Of a stretch of 64,000 bases of DNA, positions 33,012 through 40,889 are shown one piece after another. Each line of letters begins with the position of its first letter. Position 1 is the stretch's first letter. Origin of the DNA: Haladaptatus sp. DJG-WS-42. Lineage in GTDB: Archaea > Halobacteriota > Halobacteria > Halobacteriales > Halococcaceae. The stretch is from positions 62,001 through 126,000 of the forward strand of contig NZ_CP147243.1 of assembly GCF_037198285.1 (NCBI RefSeq), in the 5' to 3' direction. The translations under genes were made by a program, and so were the position numbers. The notes below the pieces were generated by a model, which was not told the origin of the DNA, ran no database searches, and saw only the letters and a list, made by a program, of their open reading frames with translations.

Positions 33012-34130
33012 ATGATGGAGCCGATCGTCATCGTCGGTGGGGGCATCATCGGAGCCAGCATCGCCTACCACCTCAGAGACGAAGCGCGGCCTGTGATTCT
33101 ATACGAGAAGAACACCGTCGGCTCTGGAACGTCTGGCGAGTCGGTTGCAGTTTTCGTCTGGCACCAATCGACCCCCGACCCGCTGAGCCACCGACTCAGA
33201 GAGCGAGCGTGGGACATCTACGACCAGCTCATTCGAGACGGGACACTCAGTTTCGAGCAAACCGGCACGCTTGACGTTGCATTCACTGACGAAGCCGCTA
33301 CAACGCTGCGAGAGGTCGCCACGACACTCGATTCGTACGGCGTTTCTGCCGAGTTCTTGGCCCCCGAATCGTTGGCGGTGCACGGACTCGAACCAGCGGC
33401 CCTCTCGGGCGCCCTCTCCACACCCGACGACGGCTATCTCGACCCTTCAGAGATTATCCAACACTTCCTCAAAGAAGCCAGTTCACAGGGCGTCACCGTC
33501 GAGACAAAGACTGCAGTCACTGGTATACAAACCACGCCGGATGGCGTGACCGGCGTCGAAACGGAAGCCGGGTTTCAACCAGCACACGCCGTGATAAACG
33601 CTGCTGGCCCGTGGGCATCCACAGTAAATCGAATGGCGGGAGTTGCGCTCCCGCTGCGGCACAATCTCGGGCCGGTCGTCGTCCTCCAGAAAGACACGCC
33701 GTTTACGCTCCCGTTCATCGAATTCGAAGACGGCCTCTACGTCCGGGGCGAAGGCGACAGGCAGGCGTTTGCTGGCCAGTTCGGCGCGAGCTACGAGGAC
33801 GCAACCGAGCTGCAGCCAGACGAGGCACGTTCCGTCGCCCACGAGTTCTATCTGGACACAGAGGCCCGAATCGAGGAGGCGATTCCTCGACTCTCCGGGG
33901 CTGAACTCGTAACCGAGTGGGTTGGGATGCGAACGCTCACGCCCGACGGGGTGCCGTTCGTCGGTGAAACTGCCGTTTCGGGTTTCTACGTTGCGTGTGG
34001 CATGAACGGGCTCGGGGTGACGCTGGCACCGGCGATTGGGGAGGTGCTTGCGGCGCAGGTTACTGGTGGAGAGTTAGATTCGGGGCTTAAGGAATATCTC
34101 AGTCCGGGGCGGGTATCTGAGACAAGCTAA
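33012..34130 (+). CDS. FAD-dependent D-amino acid/glycine oxidase family oxidoreductase
   Basis: Start at tandem ATGATG (33012), 372 residues; the longer upstream frame is noncoding. The N-terminus IVIVGGGIIGASIAYHLRDEARPVILYEKNTVGSGTSGESV is the DAO-family FAD motif. Later segments GLYVRGEGDRQAFAGQFGA and FVGETAVSGFYVACGMNGLGVTLAPAIGEVLAAQVTGG complete the fold. Members oxidise glycine, sarcosine, D-amino acids or related secondary amines with O2 or a quinone. No transporter or glycine-cleavage gene is nearby to suggest the substrate. Confidence 0.9.
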   Translation: MMEPIVIVGGGIIGASIAYHLRDEARPVILYEKNTVGSGTSGESVAVFVWHQSTPDPLSHRLRERAWDIYDQLIRDGTLSFEQTGTLDVAFTDEAATTLREVATTLDSYGVSAEFLAPESLAVHGLEPAALSGALSTPDDGYLDPSEIIQHFLKEASSQGVTVETKTAVTGIQTTPDGVTGVETEAGFQPAHAVINAAGPWASTVNRMAGVALPLRHNLGPVVVLQKDTPFTLPFIEFEDGLYVRGEGDRQAFAGQFGASYEDATELQPDEARSVAHEFYLDTEARIEEAIPRLSGAELVTEWVGMRTLTPDGVPFVGETAVSGFYVACGMNGLGVTLAPAIGEVLAAQVTGGELDSGLKEYLSPGRVSETS

Positions 34131-34152
34131 ATTTGCGAGCAGTCAAAAATTC

Positions 34153-34305
34153 ATGAGACCAATCGAACTGATTAGCGTATTTGTGGTCGTGGAGTTCGTG
34201 GTAATGTCCTCAGTAGTGCTGCTCTTGGTTCCGCTGGAAGCCGCAGCACCGCTCATTCCGCTTCTATTGTTCTTCTTGATTGTCCTGCATCTGTATCGTT
34301 CGTGA
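34153..34305 (+). CDS. 50-aa putative membrane peptide
   Basis: ATG at 34153 opens 50 codons ending in TGA at 34305. The product is MRPIELISVFVVVEFVVM then SSVVLLLVPLEAAAPLI and PLLLFFLIVLHLYRS, almost wholly hydrophobic with two membrane spans and a short loop. It begins 22 bases after the oxidoreductase stop, so they may share a transcript. No family is recognised. Short hydrophobic frames arise by chance less often in GC-rich halophile DNA, but comparison across species would be needed. Confidence 0.4.
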   Translation: MRPIELISVFVVVEFVVMSSVVLLLVPLEAAAPLIPLLLFFLIVLHLYRS

Positions 34306-34618
34306 ACTTGTGATATAGAACGCTGGTGAACGAGCTAATGTTACGTCTTTGATGAACACTACGATGCGCAGAGTGAGAGCGAACGTGAGTGTAGACGTGC
34401 TGGATAAACACGATGACGCGCGCCGCGAAGCAGCGCGAGCACACACGAGAAAGGAGTATCTGGATAACTTGTAATAATCTGTTCAGAAATTTTTTATTGC
34501 AATCCTCGAACGGTGATAGATTTCAGAGACCGTGCTGAATAGAGAGCGCAAGTCGACATGTGCGGCGTGAAATAGGTGCGTGTAGAGTGTATACCATTCA
34601 AGCGTCTCGGTTGAATCG
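34306..34618. other. Intergenic region with one weak short frame
   Basis: Contains a 40-codon frame (34352-34474, plus strand) whose product MNTTMRRVRANVSVDVLDKH is followed by an Arg/Glu/Ala-rich stretch ending in EYLDNL. It is charged and helical-looking but not recognised. It may be a small gene or the scar of a larger one; the remainder is AT-rich and featureless. Confidence 0.35.
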
Positions 34619-35014
34619 TTATTCCACTCCCTCCCGAATGACCATCGCCTTCACCCGACGCACTCCATCAAAGTCACGGAGTTGGTAGATTAATCTGCGA
34701 ACTCGCCCGGCTGGCCCTCGACAGAACAGGGCTTCGAGACACCACTCTCCTTGATGCGTGTGACTTGTATTGAGAATAACCTCCTGATACTCGTGTTGAA
34801 CAGCGTGGAGTTCCCCTATCACCTCGTGGTGGCGATAATCGAACGCAACGAGAGCGACAACTTCACCGCTCGTTTCTTCGAGACGAGAGTGAGACTCGAT
34901 GTATTCTAGCATCGCTTCTCTGACTGCCCGTGACCTGTTTTCGATTTCTTGTTCTTGCCACACCCGGTCGAACTCCGCCACGACTTCATCGGGGATATTG
35001 AAACTCGTTCTCAT
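34619..35014 (-). CDS. nikR: NikR-family nickel-responsive repressor
   Basis: A 131-residue protein: N-terminal ribbon-helix-helix MRTSFNIPDEVVAEFDRVW...ENRSRAVREAMLEYI, then a C-terminal ACT-like nickel-binding domain. Ligands expected for NikR are there: His in ELHAVQHEY and HTHQGEWCLE, giving two His and one Cys at the spacing of E. coli His87, His89 and Cys95, plus the upstream His. It should repress nickel uptake when Ni is plentiful. The transporter gene is divergent, 107 bases away, so autoregulated shared control is likely. Confidence 0.92.
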   Translation of the reverse strand: MRTSFNIPDEVVAEFDRVWQEQEIENRSRAVREAMLEYIESHSRLEETSGEVVALVAFDYRHHEVIGELHAVQHEYQEVILNTSHTHQGEWCLEALFCRGPAGRVRRLIYQLRDFDGVRRVKAMVIREGVE

Positions 35015-35077
35015 GAGTACCGAAACGTCGTGCCCCTACAAGAGTTTCCTCGTATGACGATTCACCCATTTCGGTAT

Positions 35078-35101
35078 TAACAACCGTTATCCCCGTCGTT
35101 A
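35078..35101. promoter_or_regulatory. Candidate NikR operator in nikR-transporter intergenic region
   Basis: TAACAACCG...CGTCGTTA forms an imperfect inverted repeat between the divergent nikR and transporter genes, ending 20 bases before the transporter start. A GTATGA, one half of the E. coli NikR box, occurs at 35052 but its inverted partner TCATAC is absent, so the archaeal site may have a different sequence. Confidence 0.4.
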
Positions 35102-35121
35102 GCGGAATCTCTAATATATAG

Positions 35122-35928
35122 ATGTTACACAACGAAGCTCTTGGGCTTCTCATCGGTGCCGTCGCTCTCGGTGCAGTCCACGGTATCGAACCCGGGCACG
35201 GTTGGCCAGTCGCTGCGTCGTACGCACTCGACCAAACGAACAAGTGGGTGTACGGGTTCGCGGCGAGTTTCATCCTCGGCGTAGGTCACCTTATCAGCAG
35301 TATTGCGATGGTTGGAGTGTTTTTCTACGCGAAGGAGTATTTCAATCTCACACAGGTCAACGAACCGATTACGATACTCGGTGGTATCCAAATCGGCGGG
35401 CAGATTAGTCTCGTGGCCGGTGTCTTGCTCATTGCACTCGGTATCCGCGAGTACTTCCAAGGGCACTCTCACGGAACTGACAACGACGGCCACGGTCACG
35501 ACCACAGCCATGAAGACGAGCACTCACACGACCACAGCCACTCGCACGGCGATGAATCTGGAGGAGTCCTCTCACGCTTGAAAGAGTTTATTCCCTTCGT
35601 AGGCGGGCACTCACACGACTACGGCGACCTCGAAGATGCCGCCGACCGTGGCCTCCTCGGAATCGCGTGGTTCGCGTTCGTCCTCGGATTCGCACATGAA
35701 GAAGAGTTTGAGATTATCGCGCTCTGCACCGGGTCTGACTACTGTCTCGAACTGATGAGCGCGTACGCCCTTACCGTCATCATCGGTATCGTCGGACTGA
35801 CAATGCTGATGGTTGCAGGTTATCAGCACTACGAAGAGAAATTTGAGCAGTACACGCCGTACCTCCCAGCGTTTTCCGCCGCTGTCCTCATCCTCATGGG
35901 CGTCGGGTTCATCACCGGACTGTTCTAA
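35122..35928 (+). CDS. NicO/RcnA-type nickel/cobalt transporter with His-rich loop
   Basis: A 268-residue membrane protein with about six helices. The first contains GAVHGIEPGHGWPVAASYAL, whose paired histidines match NicO/RcnA metal-path residues. A cytoplasmic or extracellular loop at residues 114-168 has about 20 His residues (EYFQGHSHG, DGHGHDHSHEDEHSHDHSHSHG), a nickel-binding reservoir. GFAHEEEFEIIALCTGSDYCLELMSAYAL forms a conserved segment in the later half. Uptake or export cannot be told apart from sequence; NikR divergence favours nickel-responsive uptake. Confidence 0.88.
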   Translation: MLHNEALGLLIGAVALGAVHGIEPGHGWPVAASYALDQTNKWVYGFAASFILGVGHLISSIAMVGVFFYAKEYFNLTQVNEPITILGGIQIGGQISLVAGVLLIALGIREYFQGHSHGTDNDGHGHDHSHEDEHSHDHSHSHGDESGGVLSRLKEFIPFVGGHSHDYGDLEDAADRGLLGIAWFAFVLGFAHEEEFEIIALCTGSDYCLELMSAYALTVIIGIVGLTMLMVAGYQHYEEKFEQYTPYLPAFSAAVLILMGVGFITGLF

Positions 35929-36285
35929 CCCATCCTAACGGTTTCCATGAGTTCCGAGCGGCAGTTTCGTCAGCGAGACGGTGGAAACACGATGGTCATT
36001 TGCTGAGTACACCCTTTGTATCTCCCGGTCGTTCACCATAATGTAATTCATATACCATTTCTAAAAATATGGTATGTTTGTCATTATTGGGCCAGTGGTG
36101 TTCCTCTCGATGTACTCCCTAAGAAAATCCAAAAAAGTATTTCACTTCCACTGAGGTCTACTAGTTGTAATCAACCGGTGACGCTGTCCACCATTCGATA
36201 AGTGGTTGAAATCAAACGGCGAAAATCAGCTAAGAACTTAATCGAAGCTCCGCTGTCTGTCGATTTGAGTCCGGTAAAAGCGCGA
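35929..36285. other. Intergenic region with an AT-rich inverted repeat
   Basis: No convincing gene. It holds ATACCATttctaaaaatATGGTAT (36052-36075), a 7-bp inverted repeat with the same end sequence as the palindrome at 31469. The rest is moderately AT-rich. It may contain a terminator for the transporter and a decaying mobile-element flank. Confidence 0.5.
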
Positions 36286-36345
36286 GTGGGGTCGGAGGGA
36301 TTGTGAACCTCGGTCGCTCGCATTGCTCGCTCCCTGGTTCAAATC
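36286..36345. repeat. tRNA-Trp-3'-end-derived palindromic unit
   Basis: The left part repeats the tRNA-Trp 3' end (GTGGGGTCGGAGGGATT, identical to 36400-36416) but then reads GATTGTGAACC where the tRNA has GATTTGAACC, one extra G. The middle has TCGCTCGC-like repeats and the right arm GGTTCAAATCCTCCTCGGTC is an imperfect inverted copy, followed by CATAATT. The unit can fold into a long hairpin. Two related units derive from tRNA-Lys near 49.7 kb. Confidence 0.7.
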
Positions 36346-36364
36346 CTCCTCGGTCATAATTACA

Positions 36365-36390
36365 CGCGCCGCTCAGCAGTTAGCGGCGCG
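36365..36390. terminator. Stem-loop just past the tRNA-Trp 3' end
   Basis: CGCGCCGCT (36365-36373) and AGCGGCGCG (36382-36390) form a perfect 9-bp stem with an 8-nt loop, ten bases beyond the mature 3' end of the minus-strand tRNA-Trp. It may stop transcription or define 3' processing. Confidence 0.5.
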
Positions 36391-36400
36391 AGAAAGTTAG

Positions 36401-36578
36401 TGGGGTCGGAGGGATTTGAACCCCCGATCGACTGATATCTCCGGTACGCCTCGGTACTCCAGAGGGTCGTCAACGCACCCAATGATCAGTCAGGTGCTCT
36501 GTATATCAGTTCTGGAGTGTCGTCACCGTGCGTGTTACCTCTGGAGTCAGTCGCCATGCCGGGCTTGGCCACGACCCC
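36401..36578 (-). tRNA. tRNA-Trp (CCA) with archaeal anticodon-loop intron
   Basis: On the minus strand the 5' half GGGGTCGTGGCCAAGCCCGG leads to an anticodon arm ACTGACTCCAGA, and the 3' half ends in a T-arm and acceptor GGGGGTTCAAATCCC then TCCGACCCC with discriminator A. Acceptor GGGGTCG pairs with CGACCCC. The 178-bp gene exceeds a normal tRNA by about 100 bases, a single intron after the anticodon. Haloarchaeal tRNA-Trp introns host a box C/D guide RNA; box-C-like GTGACGA and box-D CTGA segments are visible. It would be spliced by EndA at a bulge-helix-bulge. Confidence 0.93.
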
Positions 36579-36697
36579 GCGCATCTCTTCGTTGGACAAT
36601 GCTACCTAAAGTGGTTTCGATTCGGGAGCGAAAAACACGCCGCGTGCGTTGGGTTTGTCCGGTTGGATCCATCACCCCGGTAACTCGTCGTGGCTCC

Positions 36698-37075
36698 TCA
36701 GAACGACGCAGAAACGCTCGCGGCGTCGCATGGAGATATCGTGAGTTCGAGACCGTGGTCGCTCGACACGGAGACGACGATGTTCTCCACCGCACGCACG
36801 TACTCGCTCGTGTGGTTTCCCGAGAGTGACAGGCGCGTTCGTTCTTCGAGGAGGCCGACATCGGTGAGTTGGTTGACCTTCCGGTAGGTCGTCGAGACGG
36901 GCAAGTCACAGGATTCTGCAATCTCGTGGGCTGAGAGCGCCGCATCCTTCGTTGCCATGAGGACGGCCCGGCACGCGGCGTCATCAAGCGCCTTGAGCAG
37001 TGGTTCGACGTTCTCTTGGGCGACGGTGGTGGATCCGTTCGAGCGACCGGGAGCGAAAGAGAGTGCAGTGGACAT
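36698..37075 (-). CDS. Winged HTH (ArsR-like) regulator
   Basis: A 125-residue protein with a single winged-helix domain at about residues 25-100. ALSAHEIAESCDLPVSTTYRKVNQLTDVGLLEERTRL is the HTH, similar in layout to the 970 gene, followed by SGNHTSEYVRAVENIVVSV. The N-terminal 20 residues are Ser/Gly-rich and presumably disordered. It lies between tRNA-Trp and the HTH_10 regulator at 37205. The targets are unknown; the 130-base region upstream contains a TATA-like element (GGTTTATATACTC). Confidence 0.82.
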   Translation of the reverse strand: MSTALSFAPGRSNGSTTVAQENVEPLLKALDDAACRAVLMATKDAALSAHEIAESCDLPVSTTYRKVNQLTDVGLLEERTRLSLSGNHTSEYVRAVENIVVSVSSDHGLELTISPCDAASVSASF

Positions 37076-37204
37076 GGTGATTCTCTATTCTGTACGAGGG
37101 ACGCTATGGGAACCAATGGACTGCCCGGATAACACGGGTGGTTTATATACTCCCGTGCGATTGCGTGTGATGCTGGAGCTACTGTTTCTCGACGAACAGT
37201 CCGT

Positions 37205-37855
37205 CTACCCGTCGCGTTCGAGAAGCTGGTCGAACACTTTCGATTGCGCGGCAGCGAGGTGTTGGGCAAACGTTGACTGGCTGATGCCGAGCGTCGACGC
37301 AATTTCGGTCGCGTTTGCGCCTCGTGGCTGGGAAAAATAGCCCATCTCGTAGGCAGTTTGGAGGACTTCGAATTGCCTCTCAGTCAATCGACTTCTATCG
37401 ACGAACACGTTGTCTTTTGCCGTCCCTTCGGTCGGTGAGCGAACAAGCCGTTTGATGTCGATATCAGGAAACCGGTCGCGGAGGTCGGCGATAACTTCCT
37501 GTAAGTGGTGAAAGTCGGTCGCGTGAAACACGATGGTGAACGTTCCGTCGTGGGCGAAATAGCGCTCGATTGGGCAGCCAAAGAGCCCGAGACACTCACA
37601 GGGACAGGTGACGCCGCGGTCGTGGGTGTACCGGTAGAGTCGGGTCGGACCGTAGGCAAAGATGGGTTCGATGTCCGGGTCGAGGTCTGGAACCTCACCT
37701 TCCAGCAAAAATTCGGTGACGCTGTGGGTCGAATCGAGCGGCGAGATTGACGTCGACCGTGAATAAATCGGGTGGTCGACCTCGTTCGAAAGGGTGGCAA
37801 TCGGACACGTTTCGGTTGACGCAAACTCGACCGTTGCGCGGATTCCCGACAGCAT
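37205..37855 (-). CDS. HTH_10 (bacterio-opsin activator-type) transcription regulator
   Basis: A 216-residue protein. The N-terminal 145 residues are the sensor domain typical of haloarchaeal Bat-like regulators (YRYTHDRGVTCPCECLGLFGCPIERYFAHDGTFTIVFHATD). The C-terminal HTH_10 reads LTERQFEVLQTAYEMGYFSQPRGANATEIASTLGISQSTFAQHLAAAQSKVF, a classic haloarchaeal HTH. Four cysteines in CPCECLGLFGC might bind metal or sense redox. It is five bases upstream of the PNPOx-like gene in the same direction of transcription order (that gene precedes it), so they may be co-transcribed. Confidence 0.88.
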   Translation of the reverse strand: MLSGIRATVEFASTETCPIATLSNEVDHPIYSRSTSISPLDSTHSVTEFLLEGEVPDLDPDIEPIFAYGPTRLYRYTHDRGVTCPCECLGLFGCPIERYFAHDGTFTIVFHATDFHHLQEVIADLRDRFPDIDIKRLVRSPTEGTAKDNVFVDRSRLTERQFEVLQTAYEMGYFSQPRGANATEIASTLGISQSTFAQHLAAAQSKVFDQLLERDG

Positions 37856-37859
37856 GGGC

Positions 37860-38318
37860 CTATGCGTCAGCCGTTTGGTCGATTTCGACTCGGCGACCGC
37901 CGATGTCGTCTGGGTCGAGTTCGTACAGCTTGATATCGAGGTTGTCTTTCGTCTGTCCCCAGATTTCGAACAGCGGGCGCTTTGCGTTGCCGTACTGAAC
38001 GATGTGTTCGACGGTCACCTCCGCTGGCGAGATCTCTTTGAGTGTGCCGACAGCGACCGCGCTGCGATACACCGAGTCGTCCTGGTCGTGGACGACGATG
38101 CGAACCATCGGTGCAGAAGAGAGAAAGCGTCGCTTCTCGCTTTCGGGAGTCGAGACGAGACGCATGAAAAATCGCCGATTGGTGGCGTCGTAGCCATACG
38201 AAATTGGGATGGCGTACGGCGTGTCATCGTCTGCGAGAGAGAGAACAGCTGTTTCGTGAGCGCTTAGAAGAGCGTCGGTCTCTTTCTCGCTCATTTTGGT
38301 CTGCTGATCGAGCACCAT
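37860..38318 (-). CDS. Pyridoxamine 5'-phosphate oxidase-like flavin-binding protein
   Basis: Chosen start ATG at 38318 (MVLDQQTKMSEKETD), 152 residues; the longer frame lacks a good start. It has the split-barrel FMN-binding fold of the PNPOx/HugZ-like superfamily: AVLSLADDDTPYAIPISYGYDATNRRFFMRLVSTPESEKRRFLSSAPMVRIVVHDQD. Proteins of this kind in haloarchaea bind FMN or F420 and are often of unknown function. The gene ends four bases before the HTH_10 regulator start on the same strand, suggesting an operon in which the regulator might respond to it. Confidence 0.83.
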   Translation of the reverse strand: MVLDQQTKMSEKETDALLSAHETAVLSLADDDTPYAIPISYGYDATNRRFFMRLVSTPESEKRRFLSSAPMVRIVVHDQDDSVYRSAVAVGTLKEISPAEVTVEHIVQYGNAKRPLFEIWGQTKDNLDIKLYELDPDDIGGRRVEIDQTADA

Positions 38319-38447
38319 AGTTCCTACTTGTGTATCTTCTGTGAACGACTGTATAGTTATTGTTGGAGACTGCACACCTCAGACGGCATCTCGACTCTCT
38401 GCGTACACCGAAGGCAGTGGACGATTGAGAACAACACTCGGCAGGTA

Positions 38448-38594
38448 TCAGACGGACGAAAAGGCGTTAGAAGACACCGCAGACCCACAGATGACGCACC
38501 CGTTGTTGATGAGCGCATCGCGCATCGATGCGTTCACAACCAGCGATTCTCCGCACTCGGGGCAGGAGAAGGTGAGGTCATTTTCAATACTCAT
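38448..38594 (-). CDS. 48-aa zinc-ribbon protein (DUF7560-like)
   Basis: A short gene read leftwards from ATG at 38594. Its product MSIENDLTFSCPECGESL then VVNASMRDALINNGCVICG and SAVSSNAFSSV has two CxxC pairs (CPEC and CVIC) that make a four-Cys zinc site. This is the layout of haloarchaeal DUF7560-type single zinc ribbons, some 40-55 residues long. It is isolated, 129 bases from the PNPOx-like gene. Function unknown; nucleic-acid or protein binding is plausible. Confidence 0.75.
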   Translation of the reverse strand: MSIENDLTFSCPECGESLVVNASMRDALINNGCVICGSAVSSNAFSSV

Positions 38595-38750
38595 CATTGG
38601 TCACTAGTACGCTCGTTGAAGATAAATGAAACCCCTACGGTTCTCAGCCAGCGAGAATTTCTCTCTGTGGGCTGGTTTTTACAGAGAAGCGTCCGTCGCA
38701 AGCGACAGAATACCCGCGCACTCATTTGAGCCGACGCCAATTAGCTCTCA

Positions 38751-39212
38751 ATGCTCGATTGGCGTGCCATCGGCCTCGGCATCCTCGCACAGATGAGCTA
38801 TCTCGGGGTGCTCTACGCCGCGTGGCCACTGCGAGGAAAACTCATCCAAAGCCTCGCGCTCGTCGCGCTCACGGGCGTCCTCGGTGGCGTCGTCGCCGGG
38901 CGGTTGGCTACCGAACACGGCTTCGACCGAATCCGACATGGATTGATAAGTGGTATCGGTGGTGGTGCGGTGTTCGCACTTTCATTTTTCGGCATCAAAT
39001 CCACGCCCGGGCTGGCACACGGCGCGTACTGGAGCGTCGGGTTTGTCATGGCAACGAACATTCCGTTTCCCGGCCTCATGCTCCGCGACGGCGGGCTATG
39101 GCTCGTCGTCGGATGGAGTTTACTTGGCGGGGTGGTCATCGCCGGACTCGGCTTGCTCGCGGGCTATCTCACACCGCCCGCGAGCGAGGGACTCGTGTTC
39201 ATCAGAGAATAG
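38751..39212 (+). CDS. DUF5518-like membrane protein
   Basis: A 153-residue membrane protein with four hydrophobic helices: WRAIGLGILAQMSYLGVLYAAWPL, SLALVALTGVLGGVVAGRLA, HGLISGIGGGAVFALSFFGI and LWLVVGWSLLGGVVIAGLGLLAGYL. The Gly-rich TM helices and the GGVVAGRLA-type motif resemble haloarchaeal DUF5518 proteins; the assignment is by pattern. Its stop is immediately adjacent to the stop of the convergent zinc-ribbon gene (39212/39213). Confidence 0.72.
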   Translation: MLDWRAIGLGILAQMSYLGVLYAAWPLRGKLIQSLALVALTGVLGGVVAGRLATEHGFDRIRHGLISGIGGGAVFALSFFGIKSTPGLAHGAYWSVGFVMATNIPFPGLMLRDGGLWLVVGWSLLGGVVIAGLGLLAGYLTPPASEGLVFIRE

Positions 39213-39443
39213 TCAGTCGTCGCGGTCGTCGTCGCTCCACTCGCAGTCTTGGCACTTCCACCCGGTGACGAACTCCATCACCGAGGGCATGTAGCCGACT
39301 TCGAGGACGTTGCCGCCACAGTCGGGACACGCACGGTCTGCGTCTCGAATCGGTTCTGCATCCATCACATCAGCGCCTTCGATGAGCGCGGCGAGTCGCT
39401 TGGGCGTGACCATGCGGCCCTCTACGACGCGATTATCAGCCAT
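39213..39443 (-). CDS. DUF5795-like zinc-ribbon protein
   Basis: A 76-residue protein with an N-terminal helix region (RMVTPKRLAALIEGADVMDAEPIRDAD) and a zinc ribbon made by CPDCGGNVLEVGYMPSV and WKCQDCEWSDDD, two CxxC pairs 24 residues apart. This is the arrangement of haloarchaeal DUF5795. It lies 44 bases upstream (in its own direction) of nothing else on this strand but is divergent from no gene; the DUF5794 membrane protein follows on the same strand at 39488, transcribed toward it. Both could share a transcript. Confidence 0.82.
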   Translation of the reverse strand: MADNRVVEGRMVTPKRLAALIEGADVMDAEPIRDADRACPDCGGNVLEVGYMPSVMEFVTGWKCQDCEWSDDDRDD

Positions 39444-39487
39444 AGAAAAGCGCAGGGCCGCCGTCCCCTAAGTATTAGCGCTCTCGG

Positions 39488-40405
39488 TCAGAGCCACGGC
39501 GCGCGGCTGTCGGGTTCGCCGGGGTAGCCGTAGGCCCCCGAGTCGTCTTCTTCGTCGTCGCCGCCATCAGTGACCGCCTGTGCGGCCACGGGCTGTTGGT
39601 GGGTTGCCGTTGGTTCAGGCATTGGTTCTGGGTCTTCTGGAACCGTCTTCGTCCGCTTTGGAATCGTCGCGTTGTCCGGGTCGAACGCGAGGATGGTCGC
39701 GATGCCGAGGACAGCGAGCGCGATTGGTGCGTCGCTTGGGACGCCCGGGACGTGCAGGATGGAGAGGGGCAACATCCCGAGGGCGACCGCACTGCCGAAG
39801 CGGAAGCGGTCGATGTCAACCACGCCGCGCAGCCATGGGCCGAGCAGCGCAATCGAGAGTGCGAACGCAACGCCCACGCCTGCGGCCGCCGCAGACCGCA
39901 TGATGAGGTCTGGGTTGAGCGAGAGGGCGAGTTCGAAGCCGGACACGTCGAGGCTTGCGAGCAGGCCGAGGCCGATGATGACACCGGGCCGTGGCAGGTA
40001 CTCGCCAATCGTCGCGCTCGCGGTTTTGGCCGCGATGGCGAGGATGACGAGCGCGGCGAAGCGCTCGAACGTCGCGAGATTCAACACGCTTTCGATGGTC
40101 GGGGCGAACGCCGCCTCTGCGGCGGCGAGTGCGATGAGTGGAACCCCGACGAGCAGAATCGTCTGTGCCTGTTCGCGCGGGTTTCCGTCCATTTCAGCGA
40201 GGATGACCGCGACGGTCGCAGAGCCACCGAAGACGAGGAGGCCGACTTCGAGGATGCCGGTGATGCTGTCGAGTGCGCCAGCGAGAACGAGCGCAGGAAA
40301 GATGCCATCGATAAGTGGCAACGCCATGACCGTGACGAGAAGCTTCGCCGCGCCGCCTACCTGTTGCTCTAAGCGGAGTGCGATTGGGTGTTGGGAGCTA
40401 CTCAT
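39488..40405 (-). CDS. DUF5794 membrane protein
   Basis: A 305-residue membrane protein with about seven helices, for example LLVTVMALPLIDGIFPALVLAGALDSITGILEVGLLVFGGSATVAVIL, then FAALVILAIAAKTASATIGEYLPRPGVIIGLGLLASLDVSGF and AGVGVAFALSIALLGPWLRGVVDIDRFRFGSAVALGMLPLSI. After the last helix comes an acidic, Pro-rich cytosolic tail (EDPEPMPEPTATH, GGDDEEDDSGAYGYPGEPDS). This matches the haloarchaeal DUF5794 group, typically adjacent to DUF5795. Function unknown. Confidence 0.85.
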   Translation of the reverse strand: MSSSQHPIALRLEQQVGGAAKLLVTVMALPLIDGIFPALVLAGALDSITGILEVGLLVFGGSATVAVILAEMDGNPREQAQTILLVGVPLIALAAAEAAFAPTIESVLNLATFERFAALVILAIAAKTASATIGEYLPRPGVIIGLGLLASLDVSGFELALSLNPDLIMRSAAAAGVGVAFALSIALLGPWLRGVVDIDRFRFGSAVALGMLPLSILHVPGVPSDAPIALAVLGIATILAFDPDNATIPKRTKTVPEDPEPMPEPTATHQQPVAAQAVTDGGDDEEDDSGAYGYPGEPDSRAPWL

Positions 40406-40889
40406 TTCGGACTACTGATGGCCGTCACCTTCGGCCAAACGGCGATAGTGGAGACGATACTGGCGAGCGCTGTGGTCACGTTTTCGCCAGAGGCCTACCG
40501 ACGGGAATCCTGCCAGTGTAAAAATGGGTTTCATCGCGTTAAAGAGTGTCAGCTCGTCGGAACGGGTGTTCTGACCGACCGTACTCCGTGCGATGGGACT
40601 GGCAGCGTCCATACGCTCACAACAATAGTTATAGACATAAACGTTGTGTGAGAGACGGTTCCATGGCTCTCGAATATCGAACGTGAAACGTTCCCACAGC
40701 ACGGGAAGCCACACTTGTGTACAGAATTGGTGGACAATTGTCTACACCTGGCCGTAAACTATATTGGGTTATGTCGGAAGTTTACCAGTCGAGTGGTGGC
40801 GAATGCCGGTCCCGCCGGGTGGCGTGACACGTTCCACCACGCAGGCGATATCTCGCAACGTTTTTGAGGAACCCTTTCCGACGGTTTAT
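40406..40889. other. guaB upstream region without a supported gene
   Basis: About 480 bases; overlapping short frames on both strands lack codon bias. It contains TATA-like AT tracts (40754-40765 and 40884-40889) and an imperfect palindrome at 40717. The last TATA-like element touches the guaB start codon, so the guaB transcript probably begins upstream, perhaps from the 40755 box, with a leader of about 100 bases. Confidence 0.55.
40717..40747. promoter_or_regulatory. Imperfect palindrome upstream of guaB
   Basis: GTGTACAGAATTG and CAATTGTCTACAC flank five bases and match at 11 of 13 paired positions. It lies directly upstream of a TATA-like ACTATATT (40758). A regulator, perhaps of purine synthesis, could bind here; no such regulator is encoded nearby. 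Confidence 0.4.

Noticed and set aside
34253-34444. Minus-strand 63-codon frame after the oxidoreductase
   Set aside because: Two overlapping frames in the same stretch, no motif; likely noncoding.
36416-36829. A 137-codon frame across tRNA-Trp
   Set aside because: It is read from the complement of the tRNA and the adjacent regulator; the tRNA explains the open frame.
40412-40714. A 100-codon minus-strand frame before guaB
   Set aside because: No motif, no haloarchaeal amino-acid bias, and a plus-strand frame overlaps it equally well.
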